Below the pieces are notes generated by a model. That model was not told the DNA's origin, searched no databases, and saw nothing but the letters and a program-made list of their open reading frames with translations. A DNA stretch of 64,000 nt from Pseudomonas taetrolens (lineage in GTDB: Bacteria; Pseudomonadota; Gammaproteobacteria; Pseudomonadales; Pseudomonadaceae): positions 3,052,001 through 3,116,000 of the forward strand of contig NZ_LS483370.1 in the NCBI RefSeq assembly GCF_900475285.1, read 5' to 3'. Positions 8,493 to 19,379 of the stretch are shown in pieces. Positions within the stretch are counted from its first letter, which is position 1. Each line of letters opens with the position of its first letter. Position numbers and translations under genes: made by a program.

Positions 8493-9527
8493 TCATCCAT
8501 TGATTTTCTGAGGGGCTGACAACCGCCCTTCTACGCGGGCGGAAGTGGACTCGCGCAACACAATGCTCGGGGTCACGATGTGCTGCTCGACGGCACGGTC
8601 TGGTGTCGCGATACGGCGCAACAACAGCTGTGCAGCCATTTCACCCAGTTGCAAAATCGACTGCCCGACTGTCGTCAGCGCCGGGTAGACATAACGGCTC
8701 ATCTGCACATCATCAAAACCGATCACCGAAAGCTGGTCCGGCACCCGGATATTGCGCTCCGCAGCCGCACGCAGCACACCGATCCCCATCATGTCGTTGC
8801 ACGCAAAAATGGCCGAGGGCGGGTTATGCGCCAGCAAGCGGACTGCCGCCTCATAACCACCGACACTGCTGAAATCGCTCTCAACCTTCCAGTGCTCAGG
8901 CACTGAAACTTCAGCTTCATCAAGTGCCCGCAAATAGCCGGCCATGCGCAATTGGGCAACACGGGTAATGCCAGGACCGCCAATGCAGGCGATATCGCGA
9001 TGCCCGAGGTTGAGCAAATGCCGCGTGGCCAGATAAGCCCCCAACTCATGATCGATGCGCACCAGATCCGCTTCAATCCCGTCAAGGTTGCGGTCGACAA
9101 TCACCATGGGGGTTTTGACACCGGCCAGACCGCCTGCCAACCCGAGGTCTCCCCCTGCTGAGGCGACTACCAGCCCGTCAACCCGCTTTTCGAGGAGTAC
9201 GCGCAGGTAATTGCGCTGCTTGACCGGGTCGTCGTCGCAATTGCACAGGATGACGCAATAGTTGTTGCGCTCGCAGCAGTCTTCGATGCCTCGCGCCAGC
9301 TCCGCGAAATAGGGGTTCAGGCTGTTCGCGACCAGCAGCCCGATGGTGGCGGTGGACTTGGCCTTCAAGGAACGCGCCACCGCACTGGGTACATAATCAA
9401 GACGTGCAATGGCCTCTTCCACCTTCAAACGCACCGGCTCACTCACCGGACGCGTTTTGTTCAGGACATGAGAAACCGTCGTATACGAGATACCTGCCAT
9501 TGCCGCGACATCTTTAATAGTTGCCAT
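8493..9527 (-). CDS. rbsR: Ribose operon repressor, LacI family
   Basis: A 344-residue repressor. The N-terminal helix-turn-helix and hinge (MATIKDVAAMAGISYTTVSHVLNKTRPVSE) are followed by a periplasmic-binding-protein-like effector domain (IGLLVANSLNPYFAEL... VIGFDDVQMSRYVYPALTTV). Ribose is the expected inducer. The gene sits inside the operon it should control, 3 bp after rbsC, and the palindrome GCAAACGTTTGC upstream of rbsB is the likely operator. Confidence 0.95.
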   Translation of the reverse strand: MATIKDVAAMAGISYTTVSHVLNKTRPVSEPVRLKVEEAIARLDYVPSAVARSLKAKSTATIGLLVANSLNPYFAELARGIEDCCERNNYCVILCNCDDDPVKQRNYLRVLLEKRVDGLVVASAGGDLGLAGGLAGVKTPMVIVDRNLDGIEADLVRIDHELGAYLATRHLLNLGHRDIACIGGPGITRVAQLRMAGYLRALDEAEVSVPEHWKVESDFSSVGGYEAAVRLLAHNPPSAIFACNDMMGIGVLRAAAERNIRVPDQLSVIGFDDVQMSRYVYPALTTVGQSILQLGEMAAQLLLRRIATPDRAVEQHIVTPSIVLRESTSARVEGRLSAPQKING

Positions 9528-9530
9528 TGT

Positions 9531-10508
9531 TCAATTCCGTCGCCGTGCCCGCTGACTGCGGTATGTGTCCAATACCACTGCTATCACAATGACAGCACCG
9601 GTAATGATACGCTTGGTCGGCTCGGTCGCACCGATTTGCGCCAGCCCTGCGGCCAGCACCGAGATAATCAACACGCCGAAAAACGTGCTGATGACGGAAC
9701 CCCGCCCACCCATCAAGCTCGTGCCGCCAATCACCACCGCCGCAATCACCTGCAACTCAAGGCCTGAACCGGCATTGGGATCTGCCGCCTCCAGGCGCGA
9801 TATCTGAAACAACGCGGCAACCCCCGCCAGCAAACCCATCAGGCTGAAGACCAGGATTTTATAAGGCTTTGGATTGATCCCCGCGAGGCGAACCGCCTCT
9901 TCGTTGGTGCCGATCCCGATCAGATAACGACCAAACACCGTGCGCGTCAGTACCGCCTGAGCCACGACAATGACCAGCAGCGCGATGATAAAAGACGGCG
10001 AAATCCCGAAGACAATCGGATTGGACAGCCAGGCAAAGGCATCGCCAATGTAAGCGGTGCGCGACCCTGTCATTTGATAGGCCGCACCCCGGGCCATTTC
10101 CAGAACGCCCAACGACACAATAAAAGAAGGAATTCGCCACGCAACGGTGATCGACCCCGTAACCGTGCCGGCCAGCGCAGCGCAGCCCATTCCCAGCAAG
10201 GCCGCCGGCAGGACGCTCCAGCCCCAGCCCAGAATTGCCACACTGACCGCTGATGCCGCCAAAGCCAGTACCGAGCCGACTGACAGGTCAATGCCACCGA
10301 TGATCAGCACAAACGTCATCCCGACCGCCAGCACCATCAGGTCCGGGATCTGGTTGGCCAGGGTGCTCAACGTGTCATATGAAAAGAAATGATCACTCAG
10401 GCTGGAGAACAGGATGATCATGGCCAGCAAGGCACCCGCCAGCCCCAGATAAGTACCCATGCCGTAATAGTTGTGCGCACTTTTTTGCACCACGGGAGTG
10501 GTTTTCAT
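9531..10508 (-). CDS. rbsC: Ribose ABC transporter permease
   Basis: Inner-membrane permease of 325 residues with about 8-10 hydrophobic segments. GGIDLSVGSVLALAA and the late GGTSLMGGRGSVISTFFGVLII are the conserved BPD_transp_2 motifs that contact the ATPase and line the channel. Its start overlaps the rbsA stop by 4 bp (10505-10508). The C-terminus is Arg-rich (YRSQRARRRN). Confidence 0.96.
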   Translation of the reverse strand: MKTTPVVQKSAHNYYGMGTYLGLAGALLAMIILFSSLSDHFFSYDTLSTLANQIPDLMVLAVGMTFVLIIGGIDLSVGSVLALAASAVSVAILGWGWSVLPAALLGMGCAALAGTVTGSITVAWRIPSFIVSLGVLEMARGAAYQMTGSRTAYIGDAFAWLSNPIVFGISPSFIIALLVIVVAQAVLTRTVFGRYLIGIGTNEEAVRLAGINPKPYKILVFSLMGLLAGVAALFQISRLEAADPNAGSGLELQVIAAVVIGGTSLMGGRGSVISTFFGVLIISVLAAGLAQIGATEPTKRIITGAVIVIAVVLDTYRSQRARRRN

Positions 10509-12058
10509 GAGGCATCCTTTGGCGTGGCTTCAGCGAGCAACGCATCTCGTTTTTGATAACCGGCAAACGCTGCTGCCAGCAACTGCTCCTGACTCCAGCT
10601 GTCCCGCTCGAAGGTGTCGATCAGACGCCCGGCCGACAGCACGCCGATACGATCACAGATCAACATCAACTCGCGCAGGTCGCTCGACACGACAACCAGT
10701 GCCTTGCCCTGGCGTGTCAGGTTGCCGAGCAAACGGTAGATGTCGAACTTGGCACCGATGTCGATACCGCGGGTGGGCTCGTCAAACAGCAGGACTGAAC
10801 AGTCGCGCTCCAACCAGCGGCCGATGACCACCTTCTGCTGGTTGCCCCCCGACAGTTGCGAGACGATTTGCCTGGGTCCGGAACTGCGTATGCCCATTGC
10901 ATCGATCTGACGCTGCGCCAAGGCAGACTCGTCGGGAGCATTCAATATGCCTGCCCGGGAGACCCGGTCCATGTTGCCCAGACCGATATTGGCACTGATC
11001 GACTGGGTCAACAGCAACCCTTCACCCTTGCGGTCCTCGGTAATCAAGGCAATGCCGTGCCTGACCGCTTCCACGGGCGAGCGGATACTCACCACCTGCG
11101 CCGGGGAGCCGAGCGCAACCGTGCCGCTGTCCGGCACGTCGGCACCATAGATCAAGCGTAAAAGCTCGGTACGCCCAGCCCCGATCAGGCCGGAAATACC
11201 AAATATCTCGCCTTGGCGAACCTCGAACGACACCTCCCGGACTTTGTCCGAACGCCCCAGCCCCGAGACCTTGAGTGCTGTTTCGCCCAAGGTGCGGATG
11301 CCCATGTCCAGAGCGTCGCCCAGCTCTCGCCCCACCATCAAATTGACCAGTTGTTCACTGCTGTAATTGGCGATGGGCTCGACACACACCAGGCGGCCGT
11401 CACGCAACACGGCAATGCGTTGCGCAACACGCGCCAACTCTTCGAGCCGGTGCGAGATGTAGACAATCGCCACCCCGCGCGCCTGGAGCCGTTCGATCTG
11501 GGCAAACAGCATGTCGACTTCGCGGGCCGTGAGCATCGCAGTCGGCTCATCCAGGATCAGCACATGGCAGTCACCGATCAAGTTGCGGGCGATTTCGACC
11601 ATTTGCTGGTGCCCTACCCCCAGGTCGGCGACCAGGGTGTCGGGGTCAATGGCCTCCAGCCCCACCTGGGCCATTGCCTCGATGGCTGCCTTGCGCAGTT
11701 GCTTGCGACTGACCCAGCCAAAATGGCTGGGCAGATTATCCAGAAAAAGATTCTCGGCCACGGTCAGCGTGGGCAACAGGTTGAGCTCCTGCATGACCAT
11801 GCGAATGCCCAGGCGCTCCGCCTGTGTACGACTGCCGGGAGCATAGGCTTGCCCCCTGAAGTGCATGTGCCCGAGCGTCGGCACTTCCAGGCCTGCGATG
11901 ATTTTCGACAGTGTACTTTTCCCGGCACCGTTTTCACCGGTCAACGCCAGGACTTCGCCGCGGTGCAGCGTCAGGTCGATGCCCGCCAGAACCGGTTGAG
12001 TGTAGGTTTTGCCGATCCCGCCGACCGAAAGCACCACGCTGGCATTAGAAGCAGACAT
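10505..12058 (-). CDS. rbsA: Ribose ABC transporter ATP-binding protein (two ATPase domains)
   Basis: A 517-residue fused dimer of ABC domains that powers RbsBC uptake. Domain 1 has GENGAGKST (Walker A) and VLILDEPTAML (Walker B). Domain 2 has the degenerate GLIGAGRTE in place of Walker A, as is usual in this sugar-ATPase family, followed by LSGGNQQKV (signature) and VLLFDEPTRGID. It lies 55 bp after rbsB and overlaps rbsC. Confidence 0.97.
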   Translation of the reverse strand: MSASNASVVLSVGGIGKTYTQPVLAGIDLTLHRGEVLALTGENGAGKSTLSKIIAGLEVPTLGHMHFRGQAYAPGSRTQAERLGIRMVMQELNLLPTLTVAENLFLDNLPSHFGWVSRKQLRKAAIEAMAQVGLEAIDPDTLVADLGVGHQQMVEIARNLIGDCHVLILDEPTAMLTAREVDMLFAQIERLQARGVAIVYISHRLEELARVAQRIAVLRDGRLVCVEPIANYSSEQLVNLMVGRELGDALDMGIRTLGETALKVSGLGRSDKVREVSFEVRQGEIFGISGLIGAGRTELLRLIYGADVPDSGTVALGSPAQVVSIRSPVEAVRHGIALITEDRKGEGLLLTQSISANIGLGNMDRVSRAGILNAPDESALAQRQIDAMGIRSSGPRQIVSQLSGGNQQKVVIGRWLERDCSVLLFDEPTRGIDIGAKFDIYRLLGNLTRQGKALVVVSSDLRELMLICDRIGVLSAGRLIDTFERDSWSQEQLLAAAFAGYQKRDALLAEATPKDAS

Positions 12059-12113
12059 AAAACTTCTCCGGGCGCCCGCTCAACCGAGCAGGCGCCTGTG
12101 GCAGCGAATTGGA

Positions 12114-13067
12114 CTATGGCTTGATAACCAGCTCGACCGGCGTGTCGATGACGCCATCCTTCAGGTTTTCGACCGGCTCTTTTTTGACCAGTTTGAGTGC
12201 CGTCTCAATGCCAAAAACCGCCTGTTGTGCAGCTGCCTGATCGGCAGTGGCAAGTACACGACCATCTTCAAGCATCGGTTTGATAGCGTTGATGTTGTCG
12301 TAACCCACAACTTGCACCTTGCCGGTTTTGCCTGCCGCACGGATGGCCGAAACCGCCCCTATGGCCATGCTGTCATTGCCGGCCAGGATGGCCTTGATTT
12401 CGGGGTATTCGCTGAGCATGCCCGACGCAACCTTGTTGCCACCGTCGATTTCCCAGTCTCCGGACTGCACCGAGACCACCTTCATGCCGGCGGCACTCAT
12501 TGCATCCTTGAACCCTGCAGTGCGCATCTGCGCATTGGTGGTGGTCGATACACCCTCGATAATCCCGACCTGATCGCCCGCCTTGAGCGTTTTCGCCAGG
12601 TAGTCACCGACCTCGCGCGCGCCCTGCCTGTTGTTAGGCCCTACAAATGGCACTTCGAGGCCTTTGCTTTTCAGGACATCGGGATCCAGCCGGTTATCGA
12701 TATTGACCACGACGATGCCACGATCTTTGGCTTTTTTAATGGTCGATACCAGCGCTTTGGAGTCTGCCGGGGCAATCACCAGCGCATCGACTTTAGCGAT
12801 GATCATCTGCTGAATGATGTCGATCTGGCCTGCGGTGTCGGTTTCGTTCTTGATCCCGTTGGAGATCAGGTCGAAGTCCGCTGAATGGGCTTTTTGATAA
12901 TCTTCGCCACCCTTCTGCATGGTGACAAAGAACTCGTTGGCCAGCGATTTCATCACCAGGCCGACTTTGGGTTTTTCAGGGGTGTCGGCATAAGCTGCCG
13001 GGAGGGATAAGGAGGTTGCGGCCATTATGGCCACAGCGAGAAGGCGTCCAGCAAAGGGCAGCTTCAT
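12114..13067 (-). CDS. rbsB: Ribose ABC transporter periplasmic binding protein
   Basis: Type I periplasmic sugar-binding protein of 317 residues. MKLPFAGRLLAVAIMAATSLSLPAAYA is the signal peptide. The mature part shows PKVGLVMKSLANEFF, VVNIDNRLDPDVL and AILAGNDSMAIGAVSAI, typical of RbsB-like two-lobed proteins. The chosen ATG (13067) has GGAG 5-8 nt upstream; the frame stays open to 13190 but that part has no signal sequence. First gene of the operon. Confidence 0.95.
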   Translation of the reverse strand: MKLPFAGRLLAVAIMAATSLSLPAAYADTPEKPKVGLVMKSLANEFFVTMQKGGEDYQKAHSADFDLISNGIKNETDTAGQIDIIQQMIIAKVDALVIAPADSKALVSTIKKAKDRGIVVVNIDNRLDPDVLKSKGLEVPFVGPNNRQGAREVGDYLAKTLKAGDQVGIIEGVSTTTNAQMRTAGFKDAMSAAGMKVVSVQSGDWEIDGGNKVASGMLSEYPEIKAILAGNDSMAIGAVSAIRAAGKTGKVQVVGYDNINAIKPMLEDGRVLATADQAAAQQAVFGIETALKLVKKEPVENLKDGVIDTPVELVIKP

Positions 13068-13193
13068 GGAAGTAACTCCGATCTTATGATTATTGTGAGC
13101 AACGTCCTGCTCGCGCCTTGCCTGCCAACCACGCTTTAAATGGCAGCCGACCCGGGTGGAACCCCACCGCCGAGTCCGACCCGGCAACATCGC

Positions 13194-13205
13194 GCAAACG
13201 TTTGC
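13194..13205. promoter_or_regulatory. LacI-family operator, probable RbsR site
   Basis: GCAAACGTTTGC is a perfect 12-bp palindrome with the central CG typical of LacI/PurR-family operators. It lies 127 bp upstream of rbsB. RbsR is encoded in the same operon, so it is the natural candidate to bind. Confidence 0.75.
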
Positions 13206-13307
13206 TTGAACCTCACTATGGAAAGCCGCCGATTATTTGTCAACGTGAAATAAGGCCGCTCGACACGGATCAAAGGCCGAGTCTCCGAACAGAGAAACCC
13301 CTATTTG

Positions 13308-13321
13308 TTCGGAATTCCGTA
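13308..13321. promoter_or_regulatory. Candidate AauR activator site upstream of ansB
   Basis: TTCGGAATTCCGTA matches 9 of 10 fixed bases of the inverted repeat TTCGGNNNNCCGAA that I recall being reported for AauR, the sigma-54 activator of acidic-amino-acid genes in P. putida. It lies about 85 bp upstream of a sigma-54-type -24 element, the right place for an enhancer. Confidence 0.5.
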
Positions 13322-13385
13322 CCACACAGAAAAAAGTCAAATCAGAACAAAAATAAAATACTTAATAATCAATAAGTTACGCTAA

Positions 13386-14588
<1,203 letters not shown>

Positions 14589-14619
14589 GTCGTCGCATAC
14601 GGTTGACGGCTTGAACACA

Positions 14620-14653
14620 AAAAGGCCGCCTCCCCCGGGAGGCGGCCTTTTTT
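14620..14653 (+). terminator. Intrinsic terminator of ansB
   Basis: GGCCGCCTCC and GGAGGCGGCC pair around CCCG, preceded by an A-run and followed by T6. Confidence 0.93.
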
Positions 14654-14724
14654 ATGGGCCACATAAACACCCCTGACCCGCTACCCGCGCACCTAACAGT
14701 TGCGAAAAATCGCACAGTTAAATA

Positions 14725-14740
14725 CTGTATGCGCATACAG
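14725..14740. promoter_or_regulatory. LexA (SOS) box
   Basis: CTGTATGCGCATACAG is a perfect 16-bp palindrome that fits the CTGT-N8-ACAG SOS-box consensus. It overlaps a plausible -10 (TACTGT, 14723-14728) set 17 bp from TTGCGA (14700-14705), so LexA would block polymerase. The DUF1654 ATG is 18 bp downstream. Confidence 0.88.
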
Positions 14741-14758
14741 CAACCCAAGGATTGCATC

Positions 14759-15010
14759 ATGAGTAAAAAAGCGGCGACACCGCCAAGCCCTCCGACCCCC
14801 TACGAAATTTTCGGAATGCGTATCCAGAAGATCATCAGTTCGCCCAAAGCCCAAAAAGAAAAGATGGCGGTGCTTGAACGACAAGAAGGTGACAACCCGG
14901 AATTTTGGGAACGCTTGCTGGAAGAAATCTCCGAAAACGACAACGTCACCATCGCTCATCGCGATGATGGCGGCGTGAATGTTTTCTGGACCGTACCTGA
15001 GGAAGATTGA
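14759..15010 (+). CDS. DUF1654 protein, SOS-regulated
   Basis: An 83-residue soluble protein (MSKKAATPPSPPTPYEIFG...) matching the Pseudomonas DUF1654 family: TPYE near the N-terminus, PEFWERLLEEI in the middle, and DDGGVNVFWTVPEED at the end. Its biochemical role is unknown; family genes commonly carry LexA boxes. The ATG at 14759 has CAAGGA 6-7 nt upstream. An in-frame ATG at 14654 would place the LexA box inside the coding region. endA starts 4 bp after its stop codon. Confidence 0.9.
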   Translation: MSKKAATPPSPPTPYEIFGMRIQKIISSPKAQKEKMAVLERQEGDNPEFWERLLEEISENDNVTIAHRDDGGVNVFWTVPEED

Positions 15011-15014
15011 GTCA

Positions 15015-15704
15015 ATGTGGGTTCGTTTACTGGCACTGGCCAGCCTCTGCATCGTCACCAGCGCACACGCGGGTGCACCCCAAACCTTCAGTGAAGCCAA
15101 AAAAATCGCCTGGAAACTCTACGCCCCCCAGTCCACCGAGTTTTACTGTGGCTGCAAATACACCGGGAACCGCGTCAACCTCGCAGCCTGCGGTTATATC
15201 CCACGCAAAAATGCCAACCGCGCAGCACGTATCGAATGGGAACATATCGTGCCCGCCTGGCAGATCGGCCATCAGCGCCAATGCTGGCAAAGTGGAGGAC
15301 GCAAAAACTGCACCCGTAACGACCCGGTATTCAAAGTTGCTGAAGCCGACCTGCACAACCTGGTACCCAGCATTGGCGAAGTCAACGGTGACCGGAGCAA
15401 CTTCAGTTTCGGCTGGTTGCCCACGCAACAGGGGCAGTACGGCTCATGCCTGACCCAGGTCGACTTCAAGTCCAAAAAGGTCATGCCGCGCCCGTCTATT
15501 CGCGGAATGATCGCGCGCACCTACTTTTACATGAGCAAGCGCTACAACCTGCGTCTGTCGAAACAAGACCGTCAACTGTATGAAGCCTGGAACAAGACCT
15601 ACCCGGTACAGGCCTGGGAGCGCCAGCGCAACCAGACAGTTGCCTGCGTCATGGGCCGTGGCAACGAGTTTGTAGGCCCGGTCAACCTGAAGGCCTGCAG
15701 CTGA
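15015..15704 (+). CDS. endA: Endonuclease I (secreted/periplasmic DNase)
   Basis: Non-specific double-strand endonuclease of the EndA/Dns family, 229 residues. MWVRLLALASLCIVTSAHA is a signal peptide. The catalytic segment is RIEWEHIVPA (His-Asn-His-type, about 75-84), then DLHNLVPSIGEVNGDRSN, both diagnostic. Eight or so cysteines suggest disulfides. GAGGAAG precedes the ATG by 7 nt, and the start lies 4 bp after the DUF1654 stop, so both genes should be read from the LexA-controlled promoter. Confidence 0.95.
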   Translation: MWVRLLALASLCIVTSAHAGAPQTFSEAKKIAWKLYAPQSTEFYCGCKYTGNRVNLAACGYIPRKNANRAARIEWEHIVPAWQIGHQRQCWQSGGRKNCTRNDPVFKVAEADLHNLVPSIGEVNGDRSNFSFGWLPTQQGQYGSCLTQVDFKSKKVMPRPSIRGMIARTYFYMSKRYNLRLSKQDRQLYEAWNKTYPVQAWERQRNQTVACVMGRGNEFVGPVNLKACS

Positions 15705-15940
15705 ATCTGTGGCAGCCGGTTTGAGACGCATCTCAACGTTTGATCACGTAAAAAGCTGCACGCAACCCGACCAAAGACTGTAAGCAAAGATGTACAAAAC
15801 GCCCATGAAAAGCTGGAAAAGGCCCCATGGGCTGTTTTAACCTTACTCTTTGGCGTACCTAAAGCCGCACCATCGCTCGGCAATTCCTACAGGATGCCGA
15901 GCAAGCTGCGTGGTGGCAGGGCTGCATTTACACTCGACTT

Positions 15941-16852
15941 GTGACGATACTCTTGAAACTCATCATTATTGCTGTCTACGTTTTGTCCATCGCGCATGTC
16001 CACTTGCGGGGCAAGGTGCGACATAAATTGAGTCGTCAACTGAGCGACCATTCGACCTTTCTTGCACCGATCAACTGCTTTCTTTACCTGTTTTCCAAGG
16101 TGCCCAGCCAACCGTACTTGAAGCCGGCGGACTTCCCTGAGCTGCAGCCCCTGCAGGAGCACTGGCAGGAGATCCGCGAGGAAGCCCGACAACTGATGCG
16201 CGCCGGAGAGATCAAACGCTCCGAACAGCCCAATGATGTGGGGTTCAACTCGTTCTTCAAAACCGGCTGGAAGCGTTTCTACCTGAAGTGGTATGGCGAT
16301 AATCACCCTTCCGCGGTCGAACTGTGCCCTCGTACGATTGAGCTGCTTAACGGCATTGGCACCATCAAGGCCGCCATGTTTGCCGAATTGCCACCCGGTT
16401 CCAAGCTGGTACGCCATCGCGATCCGTACGCCGGCTCCCTGCGTTATCACTTGGGTCTCGACACACCGAATGATCCGGGCTGCTATATCAATGTCGATGG
16501 GCAAAACTACTCGTGGCGTGACGGTGAAGGCGTCATGTTTGATGAGACGTTCATCCACTATGCCGAAAACACCACCGATAAAAACCGCATCATCCTGTTT
16601 TGCGATGTCGAACGCCCGATGCAATACCGCTGGGCGGCCGCCTTCAATCAGTGGTTTAGCCGGACAGTCATGGCCTCCGCCAGCTCACCCAATGACGCCA
16701 ATGATAAAACCGGCAACCTGAACCGCGCCTTTACCAGGCTGTATAAAATTCGCCTGCGCGGAAAAGAGCTCAAAAAGCGCAATCGCACCCGCTATTATTT
16801 AGAGAAGTGGGCGATTTTCGCGGGCCTGCTGGGCCTGTTTCTTCTGATCTGA
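15941..16852 (+). CDS. lpxO: Lipid A 2-hydroxylase-type dioxygenase LpxO
   Basis: Fe(II)/2-oxoglutarate-dependent Asp/Asn beta-hydroxylase-like enzyme that 2-hydroxylates a secondary acyl chain of lipid A. The 303 residues have an N-terminal membrane segment, PPGSKLVRHRDPYAGSLRYH with the H-x-D iron ligands (about 160), FDETFIHYAENTTDKNRIIL with the distal His and the 2-oxoglutarate-binding Arg, and a C-terminal membrane segment. No ATG fits: GTG at 15941 and TTG at 15953 are the candidates, and neither has a good ribosome binding site. The TTG start (MKLIIIAVYVLSIAHVHL) would match relatives best. Confidence 0.9.
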   Translation: MTILLKLIIIAVYVLSIAHVHLRGKVRHKLSRQLSDHSTFLAPINCFLYLFSKVPSQPYLKPADFPELQPLQEHWQEIREEARQLMRAGEIKRSEQPNDVGFNSFFKTGWKRFYLKWYGDNHPSAVELCPRTIELLNGIGTIKAAMFAELPPGSKLVRHRDPYAGSLRYHLGLDTPNDPGCYINVDGQNYSWRDGEGVMFDETFIHYAENTTDKNRIILFCDVERPMQYRWAAAFNQWFSRTVMASASSPNDANDKTGNLNRAFTRLYKIRLRGKELKKRNRTRYYLEKWAIFAGLLGLFLLI

Positions 16853-16903
16853 AACGCCTCCCCGACTGTGGGGGGCCGCTGAGTCCCCCTCAAGGAGCGC
16901 GTC

Positions 16904-17449
16904 ATGCCCACACGTCTGAGCTTTATCTGCCATGCCCGAACCGAAGCTCAGCGCTTGGGGTACTTTGCTGCGGATGAACCGGCAGAACCCGCCGGCCTGC
17001 TCAAAGCCGCGCAAATGGCCCCCGCCCTGAAAAAGCCGGTGCGCATTCTCTGCGCTCCCGAAATTCGGACCCTGCAAACCGCCCAGGCGCTGGGCAGTGA
17101 GATTGAAATCGTTCCCGCGCTCGGCGACTACGACGCCGGGGACTGGCAAGGGCAGCGCTTGTCCGACCTGCAAGCACGTATTCCTCAAGTGCTCCTCGAC
17201 TGGACCAGCAACCCCTTTGCGGCACCGCACAATGGCGAGTCAGTGCAAGACCTCTGCCTGCGAGTCAGCACCTGGCTCGACGGATTTCGCGAAGAGGGAC
17301 ATTTTGTCGTGGTCACTCACCCGTTCATTATCCGCGCCGCCGTCCTGCATGTTCTGGGCGCCAGCCTGCACGCGTTCAATCTGATCGATGTCGAACCGCT
17401 GTCGAGGGTCGATTTGCGGTTTAACCAATGCTGGCGACTGAGGCTGTGA
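16904..17449 (+). CDS. Histidine phosphatase superfamily protein with an altered RHG motif
   Basis: A 181-residue protein of the phosphoglycerate-mutase-like fold. The later motifs are in place: CAPEIRTLQTAQALG (Arg), LGDYDAGDWQGQ (the E/D-x-G region), HNGES, and VVVTHPFIIRAAVLHVLG with the second His. The first motif, normally RHGxT, reads CHART (about 9-13): the nucleophilic His remains but Arg is Cys and Gly is Ala. AAGGAG lies 7 nt before the ATG. Activity may be weak or different; substrate unknown. Confidence 0.85.
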   Translation: MPTRLSFICHARTEAQRLGYFAADEPAEPAGLLKAAQMAPALKKPVRILCAPEIRTLQTAQALGSEIEIVPALGDYDAGDWQGQRLSDLQARIPQVLLDWTSNPFAAPHNGESVQDLCLRVSTWLDGFREEGHFVVVTHPFIIRAAVLHVLGASLHAFNLIDVEPLSRVDLRFNQCWRLRL

Positions 17450-17450
17450 G

Positions 17451-17939
17451 TCACTCTTCCAGCATTAACCCGCCCGGCGGCAAGGGCAGTGCTGTTTTGT
17501 AACGCACCTGTTTGAGAGCAAAGCTGGAACGAATATTGGCCACGCCCGGGACCTTGGTCAGAAAGTCCATCATGAAACGCTCCAGCGCCTGAATGCTCGG
17601 CACCAGCACCCGGATCAGGTAATCCGGATCACCGGCCATCAAATAGCACTCCATCACTTCATGGCGATCAGAAATCGCCGCTTCAAAGTGCTGCAACGCT
17701 TCTTCGACCTGTTTCTCCAGGCTGACATGGATGAACACATTGACGTGCAGCCCCAGCATGTCGGCGTCGAGCAAGGTGACCTGCTCGCGAATCAGCCCAC
17801 GTTCTTCCATCGCCTTGACCCGGTTGAAACACGGGGTGGGCGACAGGTTGACCGAGCGCGCAAGGTCCGCGTTGGTGATGCGCGCATTCTGCTGAAGGCG
17901 GTTGAGAATCCCGATATCCGTTCGATCTAGCTTGCGCAT
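17451..17939 (-). CDS. bkdR: BkdR, Lrp/AsnC-family regulator of the bkd operon
   Basis: A 162-residue Lrp-like activator of branched-chain keto acid dehydrogenase genes; branched-chain amino acids are the expected effectors. The N-terminal helix-turn-helix is [39 protein letters not shown] in four overlapping pieces of that order, and the C-terminal RAM domain holds [18 protein letters not shown]. It is transcribed divergently from bkdA1 with about 200 bp between them, the arrangement known from P. putida. Confidence 0.95.
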   Translation of the reverse strand: MRKLDRTDIGILNRLQQNARITNADLARSVNLSPTPCFNRVKAMEERGLIREQVTLLDADMLGLHVNVFIHVSLEKQVEEALQHFEAAISDRHEVMECYLMAGDPDYLIRVLVPSIQALERFMMDFLTKVPGVANIRSSFALKQVRYKTALPLPPGGLMLEE

Positions 17940-18055
17940 GAGACAAAAGCACCTGTTTTTTATGTTTATAAAGAATTCTTATCCTTAAACGCTTCAAAGC
18001 ACAACGAACTACAGAGAAATATTCTTCACTGTCAGGAATATGATGGTTGTAGGAC

Positions 18056-18085
18056 AAGATTTGGCTGTTTCTTCAGCCAGATCTT
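18056..18085. promoter_or_regulatory. Inverted repeat in the bkdR-bkdA1 gap
   Basis: AAGATTTGGCTG and CAGCCAGATCTT (11 of 12 bases complementary) flank TTTCTT, about 57 bp before bkdA1. A second near-palindrome, ATAAAGAATTCTTAT, lies near 17967-17981. Either could be a BkdR-related or leader-RNA element; the gap is A+T-rich, as expected for an Lrp-type target. Confidence 0.45.
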
Positions 18086-18112
18086 TAACACCTAGCTCCC
18101 GCGCCCTAATAA

Positions 18113-19375
<1,263 letters not shown>

Positions 19376-19379
19376 CCAG

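Noticed and set aside
11213..12124. 303-codon plus-strand frame over rbsA
   Set aside because: Antisense shadow; rbsA is certain.
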